In this document: positions 25,749 through 34,838 of the stretch, in pieces
Layout of the letters: the number at the start of each line of letters is the position of its first letter
Numbering within the stretch: position 1 is the stretch's first letter
Assembly (NCBI RefSeq): GCF_029761935.1
Contig: NZ_CP121699.1
Coordinates: 248,001 to 312,000 of the forward strand
Origin: Microbacterium testaceum
GTDB lineage: Bacteria; Actinomycetota; Actinomycetes; Actinomycetales; Microbacteriaceae
Direction of reading: 5' to 3'
DNA length: 64,000 bases
Position numbers and translations under genes: made by a program
The notes under the pieces: model-generated
Seen by the model: the letters and a program-made list of their open reading frames with translations, nothing else
Databases searched by the model: none
What the model was told of the DNA's origin: nothing

Positions 25749-26753
25749 GTGACCGACGCCGAGACCACCCGTGCAACCACTGTGGGCGAGCTGTCCGAGG
25801 GGCAGATCCTGCGCGGCATCCTGGACCGTCTTCCGCCGTCGACCGCCCCGGTCGGGCCCGGTGACGATGCCGCTGTGCTGTCGGTTCCCGACGGGCGGGT
25901 CGTCGCGACGACCGACACGCTCGTGCACGGGCCCGACTTCCGGCTGGCGTGGTCGTCGTCGTTCGATCTCGGTTTCAAGTCCGCGGCGGTGAACCTCGCC
26001 GATGTCGCCGCGATGGGTGCGCGACCGATCGCTCTGCTGGTCGCGCTCGCGATGCCCGACGACACTCCTGTCACGTTCGTCCGCGGGTTCGCCGACGGCC
26101 TCGCGGCGGCCTGCGCCGAGCTGGCACCGGACTGCGCGGTCGAGGGGGGCGACCTCACGGTCTCGGACACCCTGACCATCGCCGTGACGGCCCTGGGGAG
26201 CCTCGACGGCCGCGATCCCGTGCGTCGCTCCGGTGCCCGCGTCGGAGACGGCGTCTACGTGATCGGCGAGCTCGGCGAGGCCGCGCGGGGACTCGAGGTG
26301 CTCTTCGGGCGGTTCCGGGATGCCGACGGCACTCCCGTCGTGATCACGTCCGAGGCCCGGGCGGCGCTCGGTGCCGACGACGCGCGCGGACTGGCTCGCC
26401 AGCTCACGCCGCGACCGCCGATCGCGGAGGCCTTGCGCGCCGCGGATGCGGGGGCCACCGCGATGATGGACATCTCCGACGGTCTCGTCCTCGACGCCAC
26501 GCGCCTGGCCGATGCCTCGGGGGTCACGATCGCCCTCGACTCCGCGACCCTCGGCGACGACCCCGACCGCGCGCTCGGCGGGGGAGAGGACCATGGGTTC
26601 CTCGTGACGTTCGCGGCCGGAGCGGACCCGCTGGGCCGTCGCGTGGGAACGGTCGTGGCGCGCGGGAGCGTAGCCGTCACCGTCGACGATCGGCCCTGGA
26701 CGGGCCGGGGCGGGTGGGATCCGTACCGCGACTGGGACGCCGGTCGCGGCTGA
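25749..26753 (+). CDS. thiL: thiamine-monophosphate kinase
   Basis: A 334-aa PurM/AIR-synthase-like kinase that phosphorylates thiamine phosphate to the coenzyme thiamine diphosphate. Visible: GPGDDAAVLSVPDGR with the metal-binding Asp pair (about residues 37-42), TTDTLVHGPDF, KSAAVNLADVAAMGA, the EGGDLTVSD segment and the C-terminal GGGEDHGFLVTF. The GTG start has GGGGGA just upstream and a -10-like TAATAG. Placement next to DUF3515 and rsmD is usual in this lineage. Confidence 0.95.
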   Translation: MTDAETTRATTVGELSEGQILRGILDRLPPSTAPVGPGDDAAVLSVPDGRVVATTDTLVHGPDFRLAWSSSFDLGFKSAAVNLADVAAMGARPIALLVALAMPDDTPVTFVRGFADGLAAACAELAPDCAVEGGDLTVSDTLTIAVTALGSLDGRDPVRRSGARVGDGVYVIGELGEAARGLEVLFGRFRDADGTPVVITSEARAALGADDARGLARQLTPRPPIAEALRAADAGATAMMDISDGLVLDATRLADASGVTIALDSATLGDDPDRALGGGEDHGFLVTFAAGADPLGRRVGTVVARGSVAVTVDDRPWTGRGGWDPYRDWDAGRG

Positions 26754-26757
26754 GGGA

Positions 26758-27324
26758 TCAGACGATCCGCGGTCGTCCCCACCACATCGTGGTGTCGCCG
26801 TAGGCGCGGTCGCGCTCGGCCTCGAGTCCGGCGGCGGCCCACTCGGGGGCGGCGGATCGCTTCGCCCGCTCGACGATCACCGTGGCGTCGGGGTGCAGGC
26901 GCGGCGCGAGCGCGACGAGCGCTTTCGTGAGCTCATCGTCGGCGAAGTCGTAGGGCGGATCGAGGAAAACGAGGTCCCATTCGAGGGTGGATGCCGAGAG
27001 GAACGTCGTGACGTTCGCCTTGTGCACGCGCGCGGGGGCGGTGACGCCGGCCGTCTTCACCCGTTCGGCGTTCTTGCGGATGAGGGCCGCGGCGGGTGCC
27101 GACAGCTCGACGAGGTCCGCGGAGACGGCGCCGCGGCTGAGGCTCTCGAGCCCCAGGGCGCCGGAGCCCGCGAACAGATCCGCCACGCGTGCGTCGTCGA
27201 GCAGGCCCGCGGACTCGAGCGCTCCGAAGAGCGACTCGCGGACGCGGTCGCTCGTGGGGCGGGTGCCCTTGGGGGGCACGTCGAGGACCGTGCCTCCGGC
27301 CCGGCCCGAGATGATGCGCGTCAC
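26758..27324 (-). CDS. rsmD: 16S rRNA (guanine966-N2)-methyltransferase
   Basis: A 188-aa SAM-dependent methyltransferase that modifies G966 of 16S rRNA in the assembling 30S subunit. Motif I is VADLFAGSGALGLESLSRG (about residues 47-65) and the catalytic DPPY is in LVFLDPPYDF (about 117-126). The N-terminal IISGRAGGTVLDVP is typical. The GTG start (27324) is 6 bases after TAGGCT and divergent from recG. It ends four bases after the thiL stop. Confidence 0.95.
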   Translation of the reverse strand: MTRIISGRAGGTVLDVPPKGTRPTSDRVRESLFGALESAGLLDDARVADLFAGSGALGLESLSRGAVSADLVELSAPAAALIRKNAERVKTAGVTAPARVHKANVTTFLSASTLEWDLVFLDPPYDFADDELTKALVALAPRLHPDATVIVERAKRSAAPEWAAAGLEAERDRAYGDTTMWWGRPRIV

Positions 27325-27330
27325 CTCTCC

Positions 27331-27336
27331 AGCCTA
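27331..27336 (-). promoter_or_regulatory. -10 box (TAGGCT) of rsmD
   Basis: On the - strand TAGGCT precedes GTG 27324 by six bases (GGAGAG, which could also act as a ribosome site). Confidence 0.5.
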
Positions 27337-27395
27337 GGGTCCTCGGTGCGGCGGTCCCGTGCGCGCGAGCGAACGGCGATGTCCGGGGGCCTGCC

Positions 27396-27401
27396 TAGAC
27401 T
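27396..27401 (+). promoter_or_regulatory. -10 box (TAGACT) of recG
   Basis: TAGACT precedes ATG 27408 by six bases; no Shine-Dalgarno site is present, so the recG mRNA is probably leaderless. Confidence 0.55.
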
Positions 27402-27407
27402 CGGGGC

Positions 27408-29582
27408 ATGCCCGGATTCTCGCTCGCGTCGCGCCTGGACGGCGCCATCGGCGGCAAGACCGCGACGGCATTCGAGAAGGCGTTCGGCGTGAAGACGGTG
27501 GGTGAGCTGCTCGAGCATTACCCCCGCCGCTACGCCCGTCGGGGTGAGCTCACGCCCATCGATTCCCTCCCGCTCGGCGAGCCGGTCACGATCGTGGCCG
27601 AGGTGGTCAGCGCGAACGAGCGTCGCATGCAGAACCGCCGCGGCTCGCTGCTCGAAGTCGTCATCAGCGACGGAGACGGGCGCATGTCGCTCACCTTCTT
27701 CAACCAGCCCTGGCGCTTGAAGGACCTGACTCCGGGGCGCCGCGGCATCTTCTCGGGCAAGGTCGGCGAGTACCGCCGCCAGACGCAGCTGACGAACCCC
27801 GACTACGAGCTGTTCGACGACATCGCCGAGGCTCGCGCCGAGGCCGAGGTGACGGCGAAGCGGCCCATCCCGATCTATCCCGCGACGAGTTCGATCCCGA
27901 GCACGCTCGTGCAGAAGACGATCTCGCTCGTGCTCGACGGACTCGGAGAGGTCGAAGACCCCCTGCCCGACGACCTGCGAGCTCGCCGCGGTCTCCTCCC
28001 GGCGCGCTCGGCGTTCGAGCAGATCCATCGCCCCGAGACCGATGACGACGTCCCGCCCGCGATCGCGACCCTGCGCATGCACGAGGCCTTCGTGCTGCAG
28101 ACCGCCCTGCTCCAGCAGCGGCAGTTCGTGCGGGCGCTGTCGGCGACCAAGCGGCCGGCGGCGCCCGGTGGTCTGCTCGAGCGCTTCGACGCGATCCTCC
28201 CTTTCGAACTGACCGCCGACCAGCAGAGCGTCGGCGCGCAGCTCGAGGCCGACCTCGTCGCCGACTGGCCCATGAACCGTCTGGTGCAGGGCGAGGTGGG
28301 ATCGGGCAAGACGCTGGTAGCGTTGCGCGCGATGCTGCAGGTCGCCGAATCCGGCGGGCAGTCCGCCCTCATCGCCCCCACCGAGGTGCTGGCCGGTCAG
28401 CACCTGCGCTCGATCGCCCGCATGCTCGGCCCCGAGCTCGCCCCCGAGGTCATGCCGACCCTGCTCACCGGGCAGATGCCGGCGGCAGAGCGTCGCCGCG
28501 CGGCCCTGCGGGTCGCCTCTGGTCAGGCGCGCATCGTCGTGGGCACTCACGCGCTCCTGAGCGCGACCACCACCTTCGCCGACCTCGGCTTCGTCGTCGT
28601 CGACGAGCAGCACCGTTTCGGCGTCGACCAGCGCGAGGCGCTGCGCGCCAAAGGCAGTTCTCCGCACACGCTCGTGTTGACGGCGACCCCCATCCCGCGC
28701 ACCGTCGCCATGACGGTGTTCGGCGACCTCGACGTCTCGACCATCCGCACCATGCCGGCCGGGCGAGCCGGCATCCAGTCGTTCGTCGCCCCGCTCGCCG
28801 AGAAGCCCGCCTGGTTCGCCCGCGTGTGGGATCGCGTGGCCGAAGAGGTCGCCCTCGGGCGCCAGGCGTTCGTAGTGTGCGCCGCGATCGACTCCGACCA
28901 GCTCACCGCCGACGAGAAGACCGACGAACCGGCGGACGCACCGGCCGCCGCAGCCGAGGGCTCCCGCACGCGGTGGGGTGTCGTGCAGGTCGAGGCGTTG
29001 CTGTCGCGACTGCCGACGTTCAGCGGCATCCGCGTGCAGATCCTCCACGGCAAGATGCCCTCCGACGAGAAAGACGCCGTGATGCAGGCCTTCGCGCGCG
29101 GAGACATCGACGTTCTCGTCGCCACCACCGTGATCGAGGTCGGCGTCGACGTGCCCAACGCCTCCACGATGGTCATCCTCGAAGCCGATCGCTTCGGCGT
29201 CTCGCAGCTGCATCAGCTGCGCGGACGCGTCGGGCGAGGGGGGCTCCCGGGCCTCTGCCTGCTGGTGACCGAAGCCTCGCCCGGAACATCGGCGCGCTCA
29301 CGCGTCGAGGCGGTGGCAGCGACCCTCGACGGCTTCGCCCTGGCCGAGGTCGACCTCGACCTGCGCGGCGAAGGTGACGTGCTCGGCGGCGCGCAGTCGG
29401 GAGCGCGTTCGTCGCTGCGTCTGCTGCGAGTGGTTACCGACGCCGACCTCATCACCGAGGCCCGCGCCGAGGGCGAGAGACTTCTCGCCGACGATCCGGC
29501 TCTGCGCCGGCATCCGGGGCTCGCCGCCGCCCTCGAGCGCCGTGTCGGAGTCGAGGAGCGCGCTGCCCTGGCGAAGTCCTGA
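27408..29582 (+). CDS. recG: ATP-dependent DNA helicase RecG
   Basis: A 724-aa superfamily 2 helicase that remodels stalled forks and Holliday junctions. An N-terminal wedge (OB-fold) domain (about 60-160) precedes Walker A GEVGSGKTLVAL (about residue 300), the DExH box VVDEQHRFGV (about 400), TATPIPRT (motif III), and the C-terminal helicase lobe with VATTVIEVGVDVPNA and QLRGRVGRGG. An Ala-rich insert near residue 510 is the only unusual part. Length fits actinobacterial RecG. Confidence 0.96.
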   Translation: MPGFSLASRLDGAIGGKTATAFEKAFGVKTVGELLEHYPRRYARRGELTPIDSLPLGEPVTIVAEVVSANERRMQNRRGSLLEVVISDGDGRMSLTFFNQPWRLKDLTPGRRGIFSGKVGEYRRQTQLTNPDYELFDDIAEARAEAEVTAKRPIPIYPATSSIPSTLVQKTISLVLDGLGEVEDPLPDDLRARRGLLPARSAFEQIHRPETDDDVPPAIATLRMHEAFVLQTALLQQRQFVRALSATKRPAAPGGLLERFDAILPFELTADQQSVGAQLEADLVADWPMNRLVQGEVGSGKTLVALRAMLQVAESGGQSALIAPTEVLAGQHLRSIARMLGPELAPEVMPTLLTGQMPAAERRRAALRVASGQARIVVGTHALLSATTTFADLGFVVVDEQHRFGVDQREALRAKGSSPHTLVLTATPIPRTVAMTVFGDLDVSTIRTMPAGRAGIQSFVAPLAEKPAWFARVWDRVAEEVALGRQAFVVCAAIDSDQLTADEKTDEPADAPAAAAEGSRTRWGVVQVEALLSRLPTFSGIRVQILHGKMPSDEKDAVMQAFARGDIDVLVATTVIEVGVDVPNASTMVILEADRFGVSQLHQLRGRVGRGGLPGLCLLVTEASPGTSARSRVEAVAATLDGFALAEVDLDLRGEGDVLGGAQSGARSSLRLLRVVTDADLITEARAEGERLLADDPALRRHPGLAAALERRVGVEERAALAKS

Positions 29583-29611
29583 CCGTCGGGTCGCTGCCCC
29601 GGTCGCATCGG

Positions 29612-29617
29612 TAGGCT
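29612..29617 (+). promoter_or_regulatory. -10 box (TAGGCT) of coaD
   Basis: TAGGCT precedes ATG 29624 by six bases. Confidence 0.5.
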
Positions 29618-29623
29618 GGCGGC

Positions 29624-30121
29624 ATGAACCCCCGGATCGCCGTCGTTCCCGGCTCGTTCGACCCTCCCACGCTCGGTCACCTCGATGTGATCCGGCGCGC
29701 GGCGGGTCTCTTCGACCAGCTGCACGTGCTCGTGGTCCACAACCCGGGCAAAGAGGCCATGCTCCCCATCGCTCAGCGGCAGAGTCTGCTCGAGCAGTCG
29801 ATCGCCGAGGCGGGCGTCCAGGGCGACGTGATCGTCGCCGCGTGGAGCATGGGCCTGCTCGTGGACTACTGCACCGAGGTGGGAGCGAAGGTGCTCGTGA
29901 AGGGCATCCGTTCGCAGGTCGACGTGGCGTACGAGACGCCCATGGCGATCGTGAACCGCGACCTCGCCCACGTCGAGACGGTCTTCCTGCTTCCCGACCC
30001 CTCTCATGCGCTGGTCTCGAGCTCGCTCGTGCGTCAGGTGGCGGGTCTCGGCGGTGACGTGTCGCAATACGTTCCGCCCGCGGTCGCGCGGCTCCTCGAC
30101 ACCGGCGCTCGCGGCATCTGA
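29624..30121 (+). CDS. coaD: pantetheine-phosphate adenylyltransferase
   Basis: A 165-aa nucleotidyltransferase of coenzyme A synthesis (4'-phosphopantetheine plus ATP to dephospho-CoA). The TxxH nucleotide motif is in [14 protein letters not shown] (residues about 9-22), the [12 protein letters not shown] block is conserved, and the signature SSSLVRQVA lies near residue 128. The protein forms hexamers in known members. Its ATG is placed by the -10 box six bases upstream and the conserved N-terminus. Confidence 0.96.
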   Translation: MNPRIAVVPGSFDPPTLGHLDVIRRAAGLFDQLHVLVVHNPGKEAMLPIAQRQSLLEQSIAEAGVQGDVIVAAWSMGLLVDYCTEVGAKVLVKGIRSQVDVAYETPMAIVNRDLAHVETVFLLPDPSHALVSSSLVRQVAGLGGDVSQYVPPAVARLLDTGARGI

Positions 30122-30214
30122 CACCCCCCTGGCCGTCGGGCAGGCGACCGTACCGCCGCGCCGACGGGCGACGCCCGGCCCCCGCCCAGGAGCGCACGGG
30201 TAGCATTGACCACC

Positions 30215-30775
30215 GTGAGAACTCGCCGACCCGGACCTTTCCAGCTCCCCGTACGCGACATCGAGCGCCACCCGGGCGAGATGCGCGAACACACGCTCGA
30301 CCTGCCCACCCCCGAGAAGTGGGGTGAGGGACTGCTCGCGATCCCCGAGGGCGAGATCCTCGAGCTCGACGTGCGTCTCGAGTCCGTGCACGAGGGCATT
30401 CTCGTCTCGGGCACCGTCGACACCACCGCGGTCGGAGTGTGCGGACGCTGCTTGATCGACATCGCCGAGCCTGTCGAAGTCGAGTTCCAGGAACTTTTCG
30501 CGTATCCTGGGGACGAAGCGAACGACTTCGACGTTCAAGACGACCACGTGGATCTTGAAAATCTGGTCCGGGATGCCATTGTCCTTTCGCTTCCGTTCCA
30601 GCCGGTGTGTCAGCCGGACTGCCCCGGGCTCGACCCGAACACGGGCGAGAGGCTGACGGAAAGCCCCGGCACCACGGAGCAGACGCCTGTCGATCCTCGA
30701 TGGGCTGCGCTCCAGCAGTACACCCCAGACGACGGCGATGCGCCCCGCGCCGCCCCCAAGACAGAGAAGAGCTAG
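30215..30775 (+). CDS. YceD/DUF177 family zinc-ribbon-like protein
   Basis: A 186-aa protein of the DUF177 family, almost always encoded directly before rpmF, as here. C-x2-C in VGVCGRCLIDI and C-x3-C in VCQPDCPGLDPNTGE form a likely metal site. The family is linked to 23S rRNA accumulation or ribosome assembly in bacteria and plastids. The GTG at 30215 is 8 bases after a TAGCAT box; TTG 30206 would add three residues. Confidence 0.88.
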   Translation: MRTRRPGPFQLPVRDIERHPGEMREHTLDLPTPEKWGEGLLAIPEGEILELDVRLESVHEGILVSGTVDTTAVGVCGRCLIDIAEPVEVEFQELFAYPGDEANDFDVQDDHVDLENLVRDAIVLSLPFQPVCQPDCPGLDPNTGERLTESPGTTEQTPVDPRWAALQQYTPDDGDAPRAAPKTEKS

Positions 30776-30777
30776 TC

Positions 30778-30987
30778 ATGGCAGGTAACCCCCCGAAGCG
30801 GAAGGTCTCCCGCTCCAACACCCGCTCGCGTCGTGCGCAGTGGAAGGCTGAAGCCCCCGCGCTGGTCAAGACCATCGAGAACGGCAAGGTCGTCTACAGC
30901 CGCCCCCACCAGGCGAAGGTCGTCACCGACTCGCAGGGCACCGAGCTCTTCCTCGAGTACAAGGGCCGCAAGGTCGCCGACGTCTGA
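30778..30987 (+). CDS. rpmF: 50S ribosomal protein L32 (cysteine-free form)
   Basis: A 69-aa ribosomal protein beginning MAGNPPKRKVSRSNTRSRR. The usual four zinc-binding Cys are absent, so this is the zinc-independent paralogue type common in Actinobacteria. It starts two bases after the DUF177 stop and is followed by rnc after 10 bases. Confidence 0.96.
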   Translation: MAGNPPKRKVSRSNTRSRRAQWKAEAPALVKTIENGKVVYSRPHQAKVVTDSQGTELFLEYKGRKVADV

Positions 30988-30997
30988 TCGGCGATTC

Positions 30998-31690
30998 GTG
31001 ACGCGTAACAACGTCGAGCGCGCAGCGCTCACCGAGAAGCTCGGGGTCGAGATTGACCCCGAGCTTCTTTCTCTTGCTTTGACCCACCGTTCGTTCGCGT
31101 ACGAGAACGGCGGCATTCCGCACAACGAGCGCCTCGAGTTCCTCGGCGACTCCGTGCTCGGCCAGGCCGTCACGGTCCGGCTGTTCACGCGGCATCCCGA
31201 TCTCGACGAGGGAAGCCTCGCCAAGCGGCGCGCGAGCGTCGTGTCGACGGTGGCGCTGGCCGAGGTCGCCCGCACGATCGAACTCGGCGACCACGTGCGG
31301 CTGGGCCGCGGCGAGATCCTCACCGGTGGGCGCGACAAGGACTCGATCCTCGCCGACACCATGGAGGCGCTCATCGGCGCGACCTTCCTGTCGGCCGGCC
31401 CCGACGCGGCGACCGGCATGGTGCTGCGCCTGGTCGAACCGCTTCTCGCGGACCCCGAGCGGTACGGCGCGGCGATGGACCCGAAGACGAGCCTGCAAGA
31501 GATCGCGGCCCGACTCGGTCTCGCGGCTCCTGTCTACACGGTCGAGGCGACCGGGCCCGATCACGACCGCCGGTTCACCGCCACCGTCACCACGGGCGAC
31601 GTCGTGACCACAGGCGTCGGCTCCAGCAAGAAGCACGCCGAGATGGCTGCGGCTCTCACCGCGTGGCGCGAGCTCGACGCGCGTGCCTGA
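30998..31690 (+). CDS. rnc: ribonuclease III
   Basis: A 230-aa dsRNA endonuclease for rRNA processing. The RNase III signature NERLEFLGDSVLG (residues about 42-54) holds catalytic Glu and Asp; a second acidic pair is in DTMEALIGA. A dsRNA-binding domain (about 150-226) starts DPKTSLQEIAARLG and has the KKHAEMAAA helix. GTG 30998 is chosen as the first start after rpmF. The last 8 bases overlap mutM. Confidence 0.96.
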   Translation: MTRNNVERAALTEKLGVEIDPELLSLALTHRSFAYENGGIPHNERLEFLGDSVLGQAVTVRLFTRHPDLDEGSLAKRRASVVSTVALAEVARTIELGDHVRLGRGEILTGGRDKDSILADTMEALIGATFLSAGPDAATGMVLRLVEPLLADPERYGAAMDPKTSLQEIAARLGLAAPVYTVEATGPDHDRRFTATVTTGDVVTTGVGSSKKHAEMAAALTAWRELDARA

Positions 31691-32570
31691 GCTTCCCGAG
31701 GTCGAGGTCGTCCGCGCCGGTCTCGAGCCCGCCGTCACCGGCGCCCTCATCTCGTCGGTCGATGTGCGCGACGACCGCGCGCTGACCCGTCACGCCGGGG
31801 GAGCCGCGCACTTCGAGGCGGAGCTGACGGGCCGACGCATCGCGTCCGCCGTGCGCAGAGGCAAATTCCTGTGGATGCCGGTGGCCGACGACGAGGCCAT
31901 CGTCACCCATCTGGGAATGAGCGGCCAGATGCTCCTCCGTGCCCCCGGAGCGCCGGAGGAGCGACACGAGCGCATCCGCATCGAGCTGGAGCACCCGGTG
32001 CACGGGCCGCTGTCGGTCGTGTTCGCCGATCAACGCACGTTCGGTTCGCTCGCGATCGACAGCCTGGTCGACACGCCCGACGGCGCTGCCGGCGGTCGCG
32101 GCTCGGACCTCGCCCGCGTACCGACGCAGGTCGCGCACATCGGCCGCGATCCCCTCGACCCCGCGTTCGACGCCGCACGATTCCGCGCGCGATTGGCCCG
32201 TACCTCCTCGGGGATCAAACGTGTGCTTCTGGATCAGACGGCGGCGAGCGGTATCGGCAACATCTACGCCGACGAGTCCTTGTGGGCTGCGCGCATCCAC
32301 CCCGAGACGGCGGCATCCGATCTTCCGACGCGCGCGGTGAACCGTCTGCTCGTTGAAGTGCAGGCGGTGCTCGAGAAGGCCCTCGCCGAGGGGGGAACGA
32401 GCTTCGACGCCCAGTACGTCAACGTCAACGGGCAGGCAGGCTACTTCGCGCACTCGCTCAATGCGTACGGGCGCACCGGCCAGCCGTGTCCGCGGTGCGG
32501 GCGCCCGATCGTGCGCGTGTCGTTCATGAACCGGTCGAGCCACTTCTGCCCGCACTGCCAGCGGGTCTAG
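31683..32570 (+). CDS. mutM: formamidopyrimidine-DNA glycosylase
   Basis: A 295-aa bifunctional glycosylase/AP lyase that removes 8-oxoguanine and FaPy bases. Translation from GTG 31683 gives M-P-E-L-P-E-V-E, with the catalytic Pro1 and Glu2 exposed after Met removal. The helix-two-turn-helix contains ASGIGNIYADESLW, and the C-terminal zinc finger has C-P-R-C and C-P-H-C with the Arg of FMNRSSHFC. It overlaps rnc by 8 bases. In related genomes smc usually follows closely; here a 4.9-kb accessory segment intervenes. Confidence 0.96.
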   Translation: MPELPEVEVVRAGLEPAVTGALISSVDVRDDRALTRHAGGAAHFEAELTGRRIASAVRRGKFLWMPVADDEAIVTHLGMSGQMLLRAPGAPEERHERIRIELEHPVHGPLSVVFADQRTFGSLAIDSLVDTPDGAAGGRGSDLARVPTQVAHIGRDPLDPAFDAARFRARLARTSSGIKRVLLDQTAASGIGNIYADESLWAARIHPETAASDLPTRAVNRLLVEVQAVLEKALAEGGTSFDAQYVNVNGQAGYFAHSLNAYGRTGQPCPRCGRPIVRVSFMNRSSHFCPHCQRV

Positions 32571-32660
32571 CGCGGCAGGCCGCCCCGGCGGGGGGCGAGC
32601 CGGCGTGTTACGCTCGCCGACATCGTGTCAGTGGGGTGCACGATGGGGGGAAGCTTTCAC

Positions 32661-32969
32661 ATGGGTCGGATCGACGTAGACAGCGAAGAGTATGACCGAG
32701 TCCGGCAGACGCTCACGCAGGCGGCGCAATCCCTGAGCTCCGCGGGCGGCGCGCTCGGGTCGGCTGTCCCCTCGATGGCGTTCGGACCGATCGCCGCATT
32801 CATCCCGCCCGGGTTCAACGCCCTGGGCGGGCTCATGGAAGGCGCGTCGGGCTTTGTCGGTGATCGAGCCGAGCGCAGTGCCGCCGGCATTGAGACCGCC
32901 GTGTCGGGCTTCCAACGCGTCGACGAGACCGCGCAGTCCGATCTCGACAGACTCGCCGGCGAACTCTGA
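32661..32969 (+). CDS. EspC-like (DUF2580-type) type VII secretion target
   Basis: A 102-aa, mostly helical, Gly/Ala/Ser-rich protein. The order VDSEEYDRVRQ, then SMAFGPIAAFIPPGFN, then ERSAAGIETAVSGFQRVDETAQSDLDRL resembles the EspC/DUF2580 helical-hairpin proteins that travel with ESX substrates. There is no WXG motif and no signal peptide. ATG 32661 is chosen because GGGGGGAAG lies 8 bases upstream; GTG 32625 and ATG 32643 are in frame. It is the first gene of the five-gene cluster, and its last base is the first base of the next ATG. Confidence 0.68.
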   Translation: MGRIDVDSEEYDRVRQTLTQAAQSLSSAGGALGSAVPSMAFGPIAAFIPPGFNALGGLMEGASGFVGDRAERSAAGIETAVSGFQRVDETAQSDLDRLAGEL

Positions 32970-34285
32970 TGAGCGCGATCGTCGTGCTCCCCGCCGCGGA
33001 CTCCGCCGCGGCGTCCCTGGCCGCGGCGGACTGGCAGAGTGGTCTGCCCGCGCCCGGAGCCGGGGGCGACGGGTGCGGCAGTGGCCTGTCGGGCTTCGCC
33101 TCCGTCATCGCCCAGTTCGTCCAACCCCTCGAGGAGCTGCTGGAGCGGGTCACTGGCGACCCGGCGGGCCTGTACCACGCGTCGCATGCCTGGGAGGTCT
33201 ACGCCGGGGACGTGCAAGCGGTGTCCCAGACCTTCACCGACGCCCTCACACAGATCCAGGGGCATGTCCAGGGGATCACGGCGGCCGTCATCGAAGGCTC
33301 GCTCCGTGTGCTGGCTGCGGCGACGCACTCGATCGCGGACTGGTCCAAGGTCGTCAGCCAGGCTCTTCAGCTCTGCGTGCGCGCGGTCGAGATCATGCGA
33401 TCCCTCGTGTGCAGCGGCTTCGAGCTGCTGTCGTCGGCGGCGGGGGTCATCGGAGACGTCCTGTTCGGCAGCTGGCCGTGGGAGATCGACGAGAAGAGCC
33501 AGGCCATCAGCGACTTCGCAGACAATTGCGCCCAGGTGATCGACGACGTCGTCGAGAACATCGACCGTGTGCTGCAGGCCCTGCGCGAGCTCCTCCGACT
33601 GGTGACGGACCTTTACCGGGCCATCGTGCCGTTCCACCAGGATCTCGAGAACCTGATCGGGCAGCTCCTCGCGGAGTTCCCGCCGGGCGACATCCCCGGG
33701 CTCGGTGGCCTGCCCGGTCTCGTGCCGGGGGACGGGTCGATGGGCGACACCTACAACCCTGGGCCCGTGCCCTACCCCGGTTCCGACCAGCGTTTCCAGG
33801 ACGCCCACCCTCTGGGGTATCAGCACGAGTACGACCTCGGCACGACCGACATGACGACCGCCGAGCTGAATCAGATGCTCCGGGACCAGTTCGGGCACGT
33901 CTTCCTGCCGTCGCGCGAGGGTGACAACTCGCAGCTCAACATGCAGCTGCCCGCGGTCGGAGACACGATCAAGACGTCGCTCTTCGGGATGGGCATCCCC
34001 GGCGTCACGGCCGGCAATATCGAGGTGCAGCAGATCACCGATGACGGGTTCGTGATCGCCGCGCAGCGCGGGCATCCCGAGTATCCGGGCGAGGTCGCGT
34101 TCCGCCTGCGCAACGTCGACGGTCGAGCCGTGTTCGAGGTGACCGGCGCCTACGACGAAACGATCCTGGACGGTCTCGGATTCGATGGGAACACGAACGG
34201 GGCCTACGCGGGCATCTCTGATGTCAGCATCTGGGCCGACATGCAGTACCGACTCGAGGACATGATCAACTATGGCCCGTCTTGA
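32969..34285 (+). CDS. large type VII secretion substrate: WXG/LXG-like N-terminus, DUF1990-like C-terminus
   Basis: A 438-aa protein without signal peptide. Residues about 40-230 are long amphipathic helices of the WXG/LXG type (a W-containing turn in HAWEVYAGDV, later heptads in VVENIDRVLQALRELLRLV). Residues about 237-272 are a Pro/Gly linker. The C-terminal domain (about 285-430) contains QRGHPEYPGEVAFRL, resembling the GHPxxGE signature of UPF0548/DUF1990 proteins. Such N-terminal helical modules mark substrates of type VII secretion and often carry toxins. Toxicity is not shown. The lipoprotein start overlaps its 3' end by 14 bases. Confidence 0.66.
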   Translation: MSAIVVLPAADSAAASLAAADWQSGLPAPGAGGDGCGSGLSGFASVIAQFVQPLEELLERVTGDPAGLYHASHAWEVYAGDVQAVSQTFTDALTQIQGHVQGITAAVIEGSLRVLAAATHSIADWSKVVSQALQLCVRAVEIMRSLVCSGFELLSSAAGVIGDVLFGSWPWEIDEKSQAISDFADNCAQVIDDVVENIDRVLQALRELLRLVTDLYRAIVPFHQDLENLIGQLLAEFPPGDIPGLGGLPGLVPGDGSMGDTYNPGPVPYPGSDQRFQDAHPLGYQHEYDLGTTDMTTAELNQMLRDQFGHVFLPSREGDNSQLNMQLPAVGDTIKTSLFGMGIPGVTAGNIEVQQITDDGFVIAAQRGHPEYPGEVAFRLRNVDGRAVFEVTGAYDETILDGLGFDGNTNGAYAGISDVSIWADMQYRLEDMINYGPS

Positions 34286-34823
34286 CCGCTGGATCGCGGC
34301 TCTTCTCGTCGTCGGCGGGATCGCATCCCTGACGGCGTGCGGCCAGGCGCGCCGCGACGACATTCCCCACGACGCGACCTCGGGCGGTCAGACGTTGAGC
34401 GAGATGCGCGCTGCGGTCTCGCATATCCCCGGTCTGTCGATCGATGTCGGCGGCGGTGAGGCGCCCAACGTGAAGGGCAACACGGGCTACGACATCGCGG
34501 TGACCGTCTCGCCCGGGTACCGCATCACCGACGGACCGGCCCTGATCACCTTTTTGACGGAGTCCGCGTGGTCGGTGCGCGAGGGGTACATGCCCAACGC
34601 GCAGATCTCGATCACCGTGAAAGACGACGCCGGGTCGGGGTTCGACGCCGCCGCGGCGGCCGCCGAAGCGGGGTGGATCGAGCCGCGCGAGCCCGTGCCG
34701 GGGTCGGACGGGTTTACCGTCGCCAACGTCAACGTCCGCGACGGATCGCCCGCTCGAGAGCGACTCGGCGCGTGGCCCGGCGAGGTGCCGGCCGTTCCGA
34801 GCAGCGTGACCGCCGCCAACTGA
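34272..34823 (+). CDS. lipoprotein of the type VII substrate cluster (immunity or accessory candidate)
   Basis: A 183-aa secreted lipoprotein: signal peptide with lipobox SLTAC, then one mixed alpha/beta domain of about 140 residues (YDIAVTVSPGYRITDGPALI, FLTESAWSVREGY, ISITVKDDAGSGFDA). It overlaps the large substrate gene by 14 bases, so it is translated with it. A membrane-anchored partner encoded right after a secreted effector is the usual place for an immunity protein, but a role in the secretion path is equally possible. No known family is recognised. Confidence 0.7.
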   Translation: MARLDRWIAALLVVGGIASLTACGQARRDDIPHDATSGGQTLSEMRAAVSHIPGLSIDVGGGEAPNVKGNTGYDIAVTVSPGYRITDGPALITFLTESAWSVREGYMPNAQISITVKDDAGSGFDAAAAAAEAGWIEPREPVPGSDGFTVANVNVRDGSPARERLGAWPGEVPAVPSSVTAAN

Positions 34824-34838
34824 CACCAGGGAGCCGAG

